This document shows, piece by piece, positions 26,104-35,842 of a DNA stretch of 64,000 nucleotides; the first letter of the stretch is position 1; every line of letters begins with the position of its first letter. The position numbers and the translations under genes were made by a program. Source of the stretch: Treponema sp. (GTDB taxonomy: Bacteria; Spirochaetota; Spirochaetia; Treponematales; Treponemataceae); contig PDOP01000032.1 of NCBI GenBank assembly GCA_002749205.1, positions 56,257-120,256 of the forward strand. The letters run 5' to 3'. The notes under the pieces are model-generated. The model saw only the letters and a program-made list of their open reading frames with translations. It made no database searches and was not told the origin of the DNA.

Positions 26104-27105
26104 TTAGTAATCTTCGTCTCCTGTATAATACGGAGCTCTTAAAGCATCACTTTCAATCCAGTTTATAACATTTTTATTAAATTCTTTAGCCGCAAAATAT
26201 CCCATCTTTTTTAGTCTCTCGTTTTTTGCCGCCGTTTCCAGTATGATAGGAATATTCCTTCCGGGTTTTATCGGTATTTCCAAAAGAGGGATTTTCACAC
26301 CAAGTATTTCCATCCACAGCTCTTCTGTGCCGAGTCGGTCGTAAATTTTATTTGAGTCCCATACTTCCAGTTTTGCAACTATGTGAATTCTTTTTGAATC
26401 CAGTACCGAGCTGACACCGTAGAGCTTTTGGATATTGATTATCCCCAATCCTCTGATTTCCATATGATGCCCGATTATTCTGTTTGCCCCCTGTCCGATT
26501 AAAGCTCTGTCTGCAGAAGCAAAAATTTCAACTACATCATCGGCAATGAGTTTATGTCCTCTTTCCACAAGCTCCAAGGCTGTTTCACTTTTACCGACAC
26601 CGGAATCCCCGAGTATTAAAATACCCAATCCGTAAACTTCAACCAGAACACCGTGTAAGGTTGTTTTTGGAGAAAAGACGCTTACCAAGAGTCGCAAAAG
26701 TCTCATGGACAAGTCGGTTGAAGGTAAATCTGAAATCAATACAGGACACCCTTCGGCTTCACTTATTTCCAAAAACCACTCAGGCGGTTGTAATGAATGC
26801 GAAAAAATACAACAAGGTATTTCATACGAAAATATTCTTTTTATATTTGAAAAGTCTTCGTTTTCCGAAAGCCTTTTTATAAACGCATTTTCGCCTCTGC
26901 CAAAAAGCTGTATTCTCGAGTATGCAAAAGAGTCGAAAAAACCCGTTAATGCCAAACCCGGGCGATTGATATCCGGCGAGGAAATAATCCTTGAAAGCCC
27001 TTCATGACCTGACAGACATTTTAATGAAAGATCCAACTCCTCATTTAAGTCTACTTCCAGTAAATCAAGGACAGAAAAACTTTTGTTGTTTATATCATAA
27101 GTCAT
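26104..27105 (-). CDS. hprK: HPr kinase/phosphorylase
   Basis: The 333-residue enzyme phosphorylates and dephosphorylates the regulatory serine of HPr. It has the N-terminal HprK domain (about 8-140), HGVLVEVYGLGILILGDSGV leading into a Walker A (GDSGVGKS, 166-173), the acidic IADDVVEI that follows, and the signature EIRGLGIINIQKLYG near 218-232. Both catalytic and HPrK-specific motifs look intact. Order hpf-hprK-ptsH-holA indicates one operon. Confidence 0.95.
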   Translation of the reverse strand: MTYDINNKSFSVLDLLEVDLNEELDLSLKCLSGHEGLSRIISSPDINRPGLALTGFFDSFAYSRIQLFGRGENAFIKRLSENEDFSNIKRIFSYEIPCCIFSHSLQPPEWFLEISEAEGCPVLISDLPSTDLSMRLLRLLVSVFSPKTTLHGVLVEVYGLGILILGDSGVGKSETALELVERGHKLIADDVVEIFASADRALIGQGANRIIGHHMEIRGLGIINIQKLYGVSSVLDSKRIHIVAKLEVWDSNKIYDRLGTEELWMEILGVKIPLLEIPIKPGRNIPIILETAAKNERLKKMGYFAAKEFNKNVINWIESDALRAPYYTGDEDY

Positions 27106-27137
27106 GAAGCGACCATTAAACCAAGACTAGCTAATAA

Positions 27138-27425
27138 CTATCGACCTTGATTTTTTTCCTTTTCTTTTTTTATTTTTAAGTCAAGCATGTCCATCATTTT
27201 ATTTACGCCTGCCTGAAAATCATAATTCTCGGTAGAAATATGTGCTATGTTTCCCCATTTGAAATTCACAGTGCATTCGTAGAAAAATTTTTTGTCTTCT
27301 TTTACCGTACACAGCACATCAGTAATGTATTCATCTGCATATTTTATTCTTGAAAATTTCTTTTCAATATACTCTTTCTGCTCATCGTCCATCGAAAATT
27401 TAACCGTTTGAATGTCCAAATTCAT
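27138..27425 (-). CDS. Ribosome hibernation promoting factor (HPF/YfiA type, short)
   Basis: The 95-residue protein resembles short HPF/RaiA: an N-terminal beta-strand MNLDIQTVKF, KEYIEKKFSRIKYADEYITD and a basic C-terminal helix ending KEKEKNQ. Such proteins bind the small ribosomal subunit in stationary phase. The start at 27425 is fixed by AGGAGG 6 nt upstream; a longer frame exists. Placement before hprK and ptsH recalls the rpoN-hpf-ptsN neighbourhoods of other bacteria, but no rpoN is present here. Confidence 0.85.
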   Translation of the reverse strand: MNLDIQTVKFSMDDEQKEYIEKKFSRIKYADEYITDVLCTVKEDKKFFYECTVNFKWGNIAHISTENYDFQAGVNKMMDMLDLKIKKEKEKNQGR

Positions 27426-27464
27426 ATAAACCTCCTTGAGTTTGACTTTCAATCTACAACTTAC

Positions 27465-27493
27465 ATTATAATATATTTTACTGCCTTTGTCGA
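27465..27493 (-). promoter_or_regulatory. Promoter of the hpf-hprK-ptsH-holA operon
   Basis: Minus strand TCGACA (27493-27488), 17-bp spacer, TATAAT (27470-27465). The leader would be about 33 nt including AGGAGG. Confidence 0.6.
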
Positions 27494-27535
27494 GAGGAAT
27501 TTTATAATAATTTTATTTGAATTTGGGCGCTGCGA

Positions 27536-27737
27536 TTTGCCTTTCGGCAAACCGCCGGCGTGCTACAGACTACGGCTATCGCCTTCGACTAAAACTTTGG
27601 CTTACAACAGTTTTTTAAACTGTGGTAAGCCACAGTTTTATTTTAACACAGGTTTTTAAAAACCTGTGTTAATCTTTCGCATGCCTAGCGCGTGGGAACT
27701 TTAGTAATTTTATATTTTACAAAGTAAAATATAAAAT
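27536..27737. repeat. Cluster of four perfect hairpins
   Basis: Four perfect inverted repeats follow one another: TTTGCC/GGCAAA (27536-27551); GGCTTAC and ACAGTTT arms (27599-27631); a 30-bp uninterrupted palindrome with TTAACACAGG ends (27643-27672); and 14-bp A+T-only arms (27707-27737). G+C content in 27530-27600 is higher than its surroundings. The region separates the divergent hpf operon and aroK and has no gene. Confidence 0.65.
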
Positions 27738-27843
27738 AAAAGTTGATATTAAAAAATTGATATTAAAAAAATATACTGGATAAGTTTTTGTCTTTATGAT
27801 ATAATTTGATTAAAAAGTCAAGTTTTATAATAAGGTTGTGCAG

Positions 27844-28377
27844 ATGAATAATGAAATTATTTTGATTGGAATGAGCCGTGTCGGTAAATCTTCCGTAGGT
27901 AAGCGTCTCGCAGAAAAACGTAAAATTCCTTTTTTTGATACAGATACATTATTGGAAAAAAAATATTTAAAACCAATAAAAGAAATTTATAAAGAATTCG
28001 GTGAGGCTCGTTTTCGTGAATTTGAATACGAAGTTTTTTCGGATATTTTAAAACATAATCAAAAAAAAATTATTGCAACAGGTGGGGGAATTGTCGAAAA
28101 TTCAAAAAATTTATGTTTACTAAAACAAAATAAAAATGTTGTTTTTCTAAATGCCGATTGCGATTTTATTTTTACAAGAATATTGTCTGAAATTGATAAG
28201 AGGCAAGAGTCCCCCTCTTTTTTATCGCCTGCCGGCATTACCGAAATAGATACGATAAAATCAAATTTACAAGAGCTTTATAAAAGCCGGTTGCCGCTTT
28301 ATAAAAGCGTTGCGAATACTATTATCACAGTCGATGATAAGACAATTGAAATGATATGCAGTGAAATTTTATATTAG
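27844..28377 (+). CDS. aroK: Shikimate kinase
   Basis: The 177-residue P-loop kinase phosphorylates shikimate. It has a Walker A at residues 9-16 (GMSRVGKS), FFDTDTLLE with the substrate-binding Asp, FREFEYEVF (shikimate-binding Arg) and the conserved ATGGGIV. Length is typical. I start at ATG 27844 because AAGG lies 8 nt upstream; the in-frame GTG at 27838 is too close to it. No other shikimate-pathway gene is nearby. Confidence 0.9.
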   Translation: MNNEIILIGMSRVGKSSVGKRLAEKRKIPFFDTDTLLEKKYLKPIKEIYKEFGEARFREFEYEVFSDILKHNQKKIIATGGGIVENSKNLCLLKQNKNVVFLNADCDFIFTRILSEIDKRQESPSFLSPAGITEIDTIKSNLQELYKSRLPLYKSVANTIITVDDKTIEMICSEILY

Positions 28378-28399
28378 GTTTTATATTTTTATATAAATT

Positions 28400-29299
28400 T
28401 TATTGTTTATTTTTTATTTTAAAAATTATTTCTTCCAGTTTTGAAACTGCGTAGTTACTTGCAATATATGTGTTTTTCCTTCTGCTGTCGGCAAATACAT
28501 AGTCACCGTTTTCCAGTTTAATGTATTTTGCAGTGATAGTTTTATTATTTCCAAGCGATAGTGTTATTTTTTTTGTGTCAGGTGATTGAGGAAATGGAGC
28601 ATAGTAAATTCCTATACATGTAAATATTTTTAACGCCTGTTCCATGTCTGTTATTTCTTTTTTGTATTTTTCATTACGAGGGTAGATGTTACTGTTGATG
28701 ATAATTCCCTGCAAAGCATTTTTTGAAAATGTGTCTTTATATAACTGTAAATCTAACCAAAAATGTGTTGTTAATGTTAAAAATTTCGAGTAAATGTCTT
28801 TGACTTTATATATATTAGTTGTGTTTGTTTTAAAATAAATATTTGAGCCCAAAGTATCTTTTTTTCCAAAATACAGTTCTTTAATCAATTTATTGTTTTG
28901 GTCTTCAAGTCTTATCGTAGAAAAACTGTTTGATTCAAAACCATAATTTAAAAAACTGCTTTTGGACGATGATATTTTTGTTATTTCCATTTTTGTAATT
29001 AAAGCATTAAGTAAATTATTTATTATATCATCTTTTACTTCATATTCCCCGACTGCAGTTTCAAAAATAAAATAATTATTTTGTTTTTGAAAAGTTAAAC
29101 TGTTAAGCATTCGGGAATTTGTCGTATCGGGTATTATTATTTGTATTTTATATACATCATTTTTTTTCTTTGGATTTAAAAGTGGAGATTTTAATTTCTC
29201 CATATTTGTGTTTTGTATTTTATATGTTAAAAAAATTGCAGTTAAAAGCAAAGCGGTAATTATTAATAAAAGTTTTGTTTTAGTGTGGATTTTGAACAT
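28400..29299 (-). CDS. DUF4340-type membrane-anchored protein of a gliding-type ABC operon
   Basis: The 299-residue protein has one N-terminal membrane helix (about 8-25) and an exported domain whose layout fits the DUF4340 family (e.g. IRLEDQNNKLIKELYFGKKD and VKDIYSKFLTLTTHFWLD). DUF4340 genes often follow GldG-like genes. Its ATG overlaps the end of the upstream gene by 20 nt. It is last of the four-gene ABC operon. Function of the complex is unknown in spirochetes. Confidence 0.75.
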   Translation of the reverse strand: MFKIHTKTKLLLIITALLLTAIFLTYKIQNTNMEKLKSPLLNPKKKNDVYKIQIIIPDTTNSRMLNSLTFQKQNNYFIFETAVGEYEVKDDIINNLLNALITKMEITKISSSKSSFLNYGFESNSFSTIRLEDQNNKLIKELYFGKKDTLGSNIYFKTNTTNIYKVKDIYSKFLTLTTHFWLDLQLYKDTFSKNALQGIIINSNIYPRNEKYKKEITDMEQALKIFTCIGIYYAPFPQSPDTKKITLSLGNNKTITAKYIKLENGDYVFADSRRKNTYIASNYAVSKLEEIIFKIKNKQ

Positions 29300-30794
29300 T
29301 TTTTTGTTTCCTTTCTTTTATTTTAAGAATCAGTATAACTGATAAAATTACAGCAGGTATTAAAATAAAATTTAGTATTCTTGCATAAATTATAATTTTT
29401 GTATACTCATTTTTATTTTCAAAACTTTTAAACGGCATTATTGCAGTTTGTTTATTTTTGAGTTTTAGTAATTGGGTTTTATCCGAAAGCCATTCTACAA
29501 TATTGACCATAAATGTTAAATTATAATCTGCGCCTGCATATTCTATGGCGGTGCTAATAAAGTATTCATCGCTCATTACAAAAATTTTTCCTCGCTTTTT
29601 ACTTATTGCGGCGATTATGTTTTTTTCAGGTTTCAATCCGGCATAAGAATTATTATCAATTAAAAACGGGTCTGTATTAAAGTTTTCAATCATTTTTGTA
29701 GATTGGTTACTGGTGTGTATAATAGGTTTTAATGTTTTATCTATTGTGTTGTCTGTTATTAGAGAAGACGGCCAAAAAGTTTGTAAAGTCTTATATGCGG
29801 CAAATAAAGGTTGGTCTTTATCAATTTGCGGTCTGTTAATTCTTATCCAAAAAGGGTAGTTAATTATTTCTGAAGTTAATCCGTCTTTTGAATTCATTTG
29901 CAAATTAAAGTTAAAAATATCTAATAGTAAATCCCTGCCAATATAGAAACCATAAGACGCCAATAGCTCTATCAAATCATCTGACTTAGGCTCGGCAACC
30001 CAGTTTCCGTTTAGATCTATTTTCATGCCCGAAACAAAAAAACAAGCATTTCCGCTATTTTGTAAAAAGTTATTTATTTTTTGCAAAAGTGTTTTTGAAA
30101 TATTTTCTGAGCCGATAACAATTAAAGGGTACTCAGTATTTAAACTGTTGATTTCATTTAGACTATCTTTTGTATTGGACGGTATCAATACAGGTATATA
30201 ACCGGCATATTCCAAAAAAGGCAGTACATATTTATATTGAGTATTAAAAACTTCTTTTTGAGCTATTATGTAAACTTGTCTTTCAAGGGTTAGCCCTATG
30301 GAATCTTGTATTAAATTGGACATTGTATTTGCAATTGTGTATTCTAAATTATTTATTTCAAATACAAATGGGATTAATTTTGCTTCATCTTTATACTCAA
30401 TCATCAATGAAGAATAAATATTTTCGATTATTTGTTTATCCCTTGTGCCGGTTTGTATTTGCTCGGGAATTAAGCCAAGTTTAATGATGGCATTTTCGGA
30501 TAAATCTTCCGTTTCTACAATGTTAAAATTACAGTTTTCTTTTTTGGAATATTCGTTAAGAATAGCGTTAAGGTAATCCAGTTGAGGAAGTAATTTTATT
30601 GCATTTTTTGATTTAAACCATGTAATAGATGCACAATCATCTAAAGAATTAAATAATTCATTTGTATAATTTGAAATGCTGTATATTTTATTATTGCTCA
30701 TATCTATTTTTTTGTTTAATTTTTCTGACAATAATATAAGCAATATTAAAATTAAAAAAACTAAAAAAAATTGTAATTTAAATTCTTTTTTCAT
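29280..30794 (-). CDS. GldG-like auxiliary protein of ABC transporter
   Basis: The 504-residue protein has a membrane helix at about 8-24, a long exported domain (about 25-465) of the ABC-type uncharacterised transport (GldG) type, and a second membrane helix near 470-492. The segment PLIVIGSENISKTLLQKINN and ACFFVSGMKID resemble the DUF4350/GATase-like core. It overlaps the permease gene by 4 nt (ATGA). The name refers to gliding in Bacteroidetes, but treponemes do not glide, so the role is different or unknown. Confidence 0.8.
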   Translation of the reverse strand: MKKEFKLQFFLVFLILILLILLSEKLNKKIDMSNNKIYSISNYTNELFNSLDDCASITWFKSKNAIKLLPQLDYLNAILNEYSKKENCNFNIVETEDLSENAIIKLGLIPEQIQTGTRDKQIIENIYSSLMIEYKDEAKLIPFVFEINNLEYTIANTMSNLIQDSIGLTLERQVYIIAQKEVFNTQYKYVLPFLEYAGYIPVLIPSNTKDSLNEINSLNTEYPLIVIGSENISKTLLQKINNFLQNSGNACFFVSGMKIDLNGNWVAEPKSDDLIELLASYGFYIGRDLLLDIFNFNLQMNSKDGLTSEIINYPFWIRINRPQIDKDQPLFAAYKTLQTFWPSSLITDNTIDKTLKPIIHTSNQSTKMIENFNTDPFLIDNNSYAGLKPEKNIIAAISKKRGKIFVMSDEYFISTAIEYAGADYNLTFMVNIVEWLSDKTQLLKLKNKQTAIMPFKSFENKNEYTKIIIYARILNFILIPAVILSVILILKIKERKQKNVQNPH

Positions 30795-31525
30795 CTTTTT
30801 TCCCTTTTTGATTTTAATATAAGGGCATTAAACTCAATGCCTAAAATTATTAATGCAAAATAAAAAATAAAATCTTTAATATTAAAAACTCCATGCGATG
30901 CTGTTTCAAAATGTACTTGAAATGAAATTAGCCTTATTGTATCGATTAAAACTTTCGGCAGGTTTAATGCTTTTGGAAGAATATGTATAAATGAAAAAAA
31001 AATGATAGTCAGCAATGAGAGTATAAAACATATGCCCCCGTGTATCGAAATACAGGAAACTGCAAGTGAGATTGAAATACAAGCAAGGCCGAAGAACAGT
31101 GTGTAAATATACGAAATAAAAAAAGACGGTAAATAAAAATATCCGATTCGGAATATGGAAATAGGAATAAGCATTGAGCATAGTAAGATAATTATAAAAA
31201 CAATTGCGGGTGCCATAAATTTACCTATTATCAATGTGTACTCACTTGCAGGGAAATTAAATAATATTTTATCTGTTTCATATTTGTATTCATCGCTCCA
31301 TCTGCCTACAGTTAATAGGGGGATTATTAATATAAACGCAAACGGTATGTTCATAAAGAAAAAATTTAAATCGGAAATATTTGCATTAAACCAAAAATTA
31401 AATCCGATAAAGGGGATTGCAAGTGTAAGATGAAATATTAAAAATGCAATATATAAAACCGGTGATTTCATCATTGCGTAAATTTCTTTTTTTGCTATTG
31501 CCTTAATTTGAATTATGTTATTCAT
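30791..31525 (-). CDS. GldF-like ABC-2 permease
   Basis: The 244-residue integral membrane protein has about six hydrophobic segments and the ABC-2 hallmark early sequence IAKKEIYAMMKSPVLYIAF. FPASEYTLIIGKFMAPAIVF is a typical ABC-2 loop. ATG 31525 follows AGGAAAG; an upstream ATG would lengthen it by 8 residues. It overlaps the ATPase gene end by 8 nt. Confidence 0.82.
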   Translation of the reverse strand: MNNIIQIKAIAKKEIYAMMKSPVLYIAFLIFHLTLAIPFIGFNFWFNANISDLNFFFMNIPFAFILIIPLLTVGRWSDEYKYETDKILFNFPASEYTLIIGKFMAPAIVFIIILLCSMLIPISIFRIGYFYLPSFFISYIYTLFFGLACISISLAVSCISIHGGICFILSLLTIIFFSFIHILPKALNLPKVLIDTIRLISFQVHFETASHGVFNIKDFIFYFALIILGIEFNALILKSKREKR

Positions 31526-32348
31526 TTTCTTTCCTGTTCCTTTTATCATTTAATTGTTTTAAATCAATATTTTTAAATATTCTAAATGCTGTTTCCAAAA
31601 CATGCCCCTCTTTTTCTGTTTGTTTTAAATCTTTATTATTAAAATCGGATAATGAATTTTGAGATTGTTTTTGAATTATTTGATTTTTAATTTCATGTAA
31701 TGTTCCTTGTACTATAATACTACCTTTGTCTAAAAGCAAATGTTTATTGCAAAGGTTTTCTGCTTGTAGAAGGTTATGAGTTGAAAACAAAATTGCAGAA
31801 TCTTTTGATAACTTTAAAATATTTTTTTCAAATTCTTTTGTTTGTATTGAGTCAAGTCCTGAAGTTGGCTCGTCCAGTATTAAAAGTTTTGGTTTATGAA
31901 TTATTGCCGCTGCTAATCCTACTCTTTGTTTAAATCCTTTTGAAAGTGTAGATATAAGTTTATGTTTTACTTTTTCTAATTGCCAAAAACAGCAAACCTC
32001 GTCAACTCTGCTTTTAGGCATATCCAGTTTATACATTTTTGCACAGAATAATAAAAAATCTTTAACTGACATATTATGATAAAGCGGATTTTTTTCATAA
32101 AGTACACCGATAGAGCCTTTGACATTTTCGCTTTGATGAATTATTGATAAATTGTTTATGTATGCATCGCCTGATGTCGGCTTCATATAAGTGCTTAAAA
32201 TTTTTAATATGCTGCTTTTACCTGCACCGTTTAATCCTAAAAGGGATACAATTTGGCCGGATTTTACATTAAATGAAATGTCTTTACATCCGATGCTTTT
32301 TTCTGTGCCGTTGGTATAAATCTTAGTTATGTTTTTTACTTTTAACAT
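31518..32348 (-). CDS. ABC transporter ATP-binding protein (GldA-like)
   Basis: The 276-residue ATPase has Walker A GLNGAGKSS (about 38-46), the signature TLSKGFKQR in place of LSGGQ, Walker B LLILDEPTSGLD and the switch His in STHN. The last 55 residues are polar and not part of the fold. It is the first gene of the operon, 6 bp downstream of mfd, and may be transcribed with mfd. Confidence 0.9.
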   Translation of the reverse strand: MLKVKNITKIYTNGTEKSIGCKDISFNVKSGQIVSLLGLNGAGKSSILKILSTYMKPTSGDAYINNLSIIHQSENVKGSIGVLYEKNPLYHNMSVKDFLLFCAKMYKLDMPKSRVDEVCCFWQLEKVKHKLISTLSKGFKQRVGLAAAIIHKPKLLILDEPTSGLDSIQTKEFEKNILKLSKDSAILFSTHNLLQAENLCNKHLLLDKGSIIVQGTLHEIKNQIIQKQSQNSLSDFNNKDLKQTEKEGHVLETAFRIFKNIDLKQLNDKRNRKENE

Positions 32349-32354
32349 ATTACC

Positions 32355-35300
32355 TCAAATAAATTTTCCCAGTTTTTCGCGAATGAATTCGCTTTTTTCT
32401 TTTAATCCTATCATTCCTGTTTCCAAAACAAGAATATTTGGAGCTTGCGGGTCAAGATGTATTCTGCCGTCTGACTCTTTAATAAGTCGTAATAGTTTAT
32501 CAATCGATATTTTTGCAACTTTTGCAAATTCAATTCTAACGCGTCCTGCTCTTTCTTTTAAGCTTGCAATGGAAAGCTCTTTACAGATTATTTTTATTTC
32601 CGCAAGTGCAAGCAGGCTTTCGACTTCTTCAGGAGGATTACCGAAGCGATCGCTTAGTTCGGATATTACATTGTCTAATTCGTGATTTGTTCTTACACCG
32701 GCAATTTTTTTGTATACTTCCATTTTTGTTTCTTGCACGGAAATATATTCATCAGGTATAAATCCGGTGTATTCTAATTCAATAATACTTTCCTGTTCAG
32801 GTATGTAATTGTTATTCTCTAATTTTTGAACAGCTTCTTCAAGTAAGTGTAAATATAAATCAAAGCCGACAGAGTATATATTACCAGACTGCTCTTTACC
32901 CAAAAGATTTCCGGCACCTCGTATTTCCATATCCTTCATTGCTATTTTAAATCCTGACCCCAGCTCGGTAAAATCAGAAATTGTTTGTAATCTTTTCATT
33001 GCTATTTCAGATAATGCTTTTTCTTTTGGATAAAACAAATAAGCAAAGGCTTTTTGATTTGACCTTCCAACTCTTCCGCGTAATTGATAAAGCTGTGAAA
33101 CACCGTACATATCTGCTCTGTCAATAATAATGGTGTTTGCATTTGGAATATCGATACCGTTTTCGATTATGGTTGTTGAAATAAGAACATGGAAACCGCC
33201 TAAATTAAACCTGTGAAAAATATCTTCAAGCTCATCTGCGGGCATTCTGCCATGTGCAATACTAAACAGTATTTCCGGTAAGAGCTTTCTAAGCATAAAT
33301 AAAGTATCCTCAAGAGTGTCAACCCTATTATGCAAATAAAAAATTTGTCCACCCCTCTCAACTTCATATCGTATTGCTTTAGCGATTAAATCCAAATTGA
33401 ATTCACTTATATGAGTTTCCACAGGTCGCCGGTTTTGTGGCGGTGTAGTAATTACACTCATGTTGCGAATTTTTAATAATGACATATGAAGTGTTCGCGG
33501 AATAGGGGTTGCACTCATTGAAAGACAGTCAACATTTGCCTTCATCTGTTTTAGTCGCTCTTTATCTTTTACCCCGAACCGTTGCTCTTCATCAATAATC
33601 ATTAACCCTAAGTCTTTGAATTTTACATCTTTTTGAATTATACGGTGAGTACCGATGAGTATATCAACTTTTCCGATTTCCAAATTTTTTAAAGTTTCTT
33701 TTTGTTTTGCTTTGGATACAAATCTTGACAGCTTGTTTACTTTAACCGGAAATTTTTTAAATCTTCGCGATAGTGTTTCATAATGTTGCTCTGCTAAAAT
33801 TGTAGTCGGTGCAAGAAAAGCTACCTGTTTACCTGCCATGACTGCTTTAAATGCCGCCCGCATTGACACTTCGGTTTTACCGTAACCGACATCACCGCAG
33901 ATTAGCCTGTCCATCGGCTCCTTTTTTTGCATATCCTCTTTTACTTCTGCAATACATGTCAGCTGGTCTCTTGTTTCTTCGTACGGAAAAGCTGCTTCAA
34001 ATGCCAACTGCCATTCATCATCGGGAGGAAAAACAAAACCTTTGGCTGCCTTTCGTTTTGAATATAGCTCCAACAGTTTTTCCGCAATATCTTCGACAGA
34101 TTTTTTAACCTTGCTTTTTCTGTTTTCCCATGCTTTAGAGCCAATTGTGTCAAGGCGTGGTGCTTCTCCTTCATTCCCGATATATCTTTGTACAAGGTCA
34201 GCCTGCTCAATGGGTATGAAGATAGTTTCATCATTTGCATATAAAAGATTGATATAATCACGCTCATTTCCCATAGCCTCAACTCGCTCAATACCCTTAA
34301 ACCGTCCGATGCCGTAATTGATATGTACGACATAATCACCCGGGTTTAATTCAATAAAAGCATCGATGACGGAACTCTTTGCATGTTTTACTGATTTTGG
34401 TATTCGTCTGCGCCTGCCGAAGATTTCATTTTCGTGTATTACTAAAAGTTTTAGCTTCGGTACGCCGAAACCCGATGAAAGATTAAACGGTAAAATTTCC
34501 AAATCAAAATCCTGCAAAACCGAGTTTATTCTTGCAGATTGATTTTCGCTTTCCGCAAAAATATATATCTTCCAATTATCTTTTTGTAATGCTGTTAATT
34601 CTTCTTTTAGATAAACTATATTTCCAAAAAAACTTCTTGCAACTTCAAAACTAAAATTAATTTTATTTTCCGGATTGGTATTTGTTTTATCCGCTGTTGC
34701 CTGACTGAATGTTTTCAGGAAAATAGATTGTCTGAATTTTTCGGAAAGTTCTGAAAATTTAAAAATAAGCCTTTCCGGTTTTGGAAATTCTGCAAGTAAT
34801 GTTTTTCTTTTTTCGTTTTCGTCTAAAGCCGTTTTGGCTTTTTTATATAAACCGGTATATTCCCGCAATAATGTTTCATCGGCATTTTTTAATCTTTCAT
34901 AGTTTGTATAAATTATAATATCATTTTTATCGAGATAGTCAATAATAGAAAATTCTTTTTGAAAACAAATAGGATAAAATATTTCTTCGCCTTCAAATTC
35001 GCCAAATTGTTCTAAAGTATCAATTAGCTTAAATGAATTTTCCGTAAACTCATTATATTGATTTAAATTTTCACGAAGTGTTTCAATTCGTTCTTTATCC
35101 CATATAACTTCTTTTGCAGGCGGAATTAAAATTGCATTTAAATTATTGTTTTGGTTTTTATAATTCATTGAGCTTTGAGAAAACATATTGAATAGTTTTA
35201 TCTTTTCAATTTTGTCGAAGTCCAGTTGAATTCTAAAAGCATTCTCTTTTGAAGACTCAGCCGCAGGACATATATCCAAAACATCACCTCGTACGGCAAA

Positions 35301-35825
35301 CTCACCCCGCATGGTTACACGTGGCACTCGCATGTATCCTATTTTGGCAAGTTTTTCCGACACTTCTGTTAACTTTATTTCATCGCCGAGTGCAAAATTA
35401 CAGGAAAGCTCTTTAACATAATTTGGTTTGGGCACCGGAGTTAAAAAAGCGCGCTCTGACATTACCAAAATTGAATGCTCATTTTTTGTCAGTGCAATAT
35501 TACAAAGAGTTTTGGCTCTTTCGGAAAAAACAGATGCATTTTTTTGAATTGGTCGATATGCCAAACTTCCCCACCACGGTAAAACCGATGCGGTATATCC
35601 TGCTGTTTCTATATCCGCAAGCGTTGTGTTAGTATCATTTTCGGTTGGCACGACAATTAGAACTTTCCCTTTAACGGTTTTCATCAATTCATGCAAGAAA
35701 AAACTAAAAGCTCCGCCTTCCAATCCGTAAACACTATACGGAAAGTTGCATTGAGCTATATTTTTTTTTGCCGTTATCATTTCATTGTAGCCGGAAAAAA
35801 TATTCTGTAAATCTTTTAATGCCAT
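32355..35825 (-). CDS. mfd: Transcription-repair coupling factor Mfd
   Basis: The 1156-residue ATP-dependent translocase releases stalled RNA polymerase and recruits UvrA. It has a UvrB-like N-terminal part (about 1-360), the RNA polymerase-binding domain starting VVHINYGIGRFKGIE, helicase motif I CGDVGYGKTEV, motif II IIDEEQRFG, SATPIPRTLHMSL, RVGRS and the C-terminal TRCF domain. Length and order are those of intact Mfd. A TATAAT ends 11 nt before the ATG, so the transcript is nearly leaderless. Confidence 0.97.
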   Translation of the reverse strand: MALKDLQNIFSGYNEMITAKKNIAQCNFPYSVYGLEGGAFSFFLHELMKTVKGKVLIVVPTENDTNTTLADIETAGYTASVLPWWGSLAYRPIQKNASVFSERAKTLCNIALTKNEHSILVMSERAFLTPVPKPNYVKELSCNFALGDEIKLTEVSEKLAKIGYMRVPRVTMRGEFAVRGDVLDICPAAESSKENAFRIQLDFDKIEKIKLFNMFSQSSMNYKNQNNNLNAILIPPAKEVIWDKERIETLRENLNQYNEFTENSFKLIDTLEQFGEFEGEEIFYPICFQKEFSIIDYLDKNDIIIYTNYERLKNADETLLREYTGLYKKAKTALDENEKRKTLLAEFPKPERLIFKFSELSEKFRQSIFLKTFSQATADKTNTNPENKINFSFEVARSFFGNIVYLKEELTALQKDNWKIYIFAESENQSARINSVLQDFDLEILPFNLSSGFGVPKLKLLVIHENEIFGRRRRIPKSVKHAKSSVIDAFIELNPGDYVVHINYGIGRFKGIERVEAMGNERDYINLLYANDETIFIPIEQADLVQRYIGNEGEAPRLDTIGSKAWENRKSKVKKSVEDIAEKLLELYSKRKAAKGFVFPPDDEWQLAFEAAFPYEETRDQLTCIAEVKEDMQKKEPMDRLICGDVGYGKTEVSMRAAFKAVMAGKQVAFLAPTTILAEQHYETLSRRFKKFPVKVNKLSRFVSKAKQKETLKNLEIGKVDILIGTHRIIQKDVKFKDLGLMIIDEEQRFGVKDKERLKQMKANVDCLSMSATPIPRTLHMSLLKIRNMSVITTPPQNRRPVETHISEFNLDLIAKAIRYEVERGGQIFYLHNRVDTLEDTLFMLRKLLPEILFSIAHGRMPADELEDIFHRFNLGGFHVLISTTIIENGIDIPNANTIIIDRADMYGVSQLYQLRGRVGRSNQKAFAYLFYPKEKALSEIAMKRLQTISDFTELGSGFKIAMKDMEIRGAGNLLGKEQSGNIYSVGFDLYLHLLEEAVQKLENNNYIPEQESIIELEYTGFIPDEYISVQETKMEVYKKIAGVRTNHELDNVISELSDRFGNPPEEVESLLALAEIKIICKELSIASLKERAGRVRIEFAKVAKISIDKLLRLIKESDGRIHLDPQAPNILVLETGMIGLKEKSEFIREKLGKFI

Positions 35826-35836
35826 AACCTGACTAT

Positions 35837-35842
35837 ATTATA
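35837..35842 (-). promoter_or_regulatory. mfd -10 box close to the start codon
   Basis: Minus strand TATAAT 11 nt before the ATG at 35825; a weaker TAGACT lies about 15 bp upstream of it. The predicted leader is only a few nucleotides. Confidence 0.5.

Noticed and set aside
27530..27640. Transposase fragment next to aroK
   Set aside because: The composition differs from the surroundings, but no frame gives a recognisable transposase peptide.
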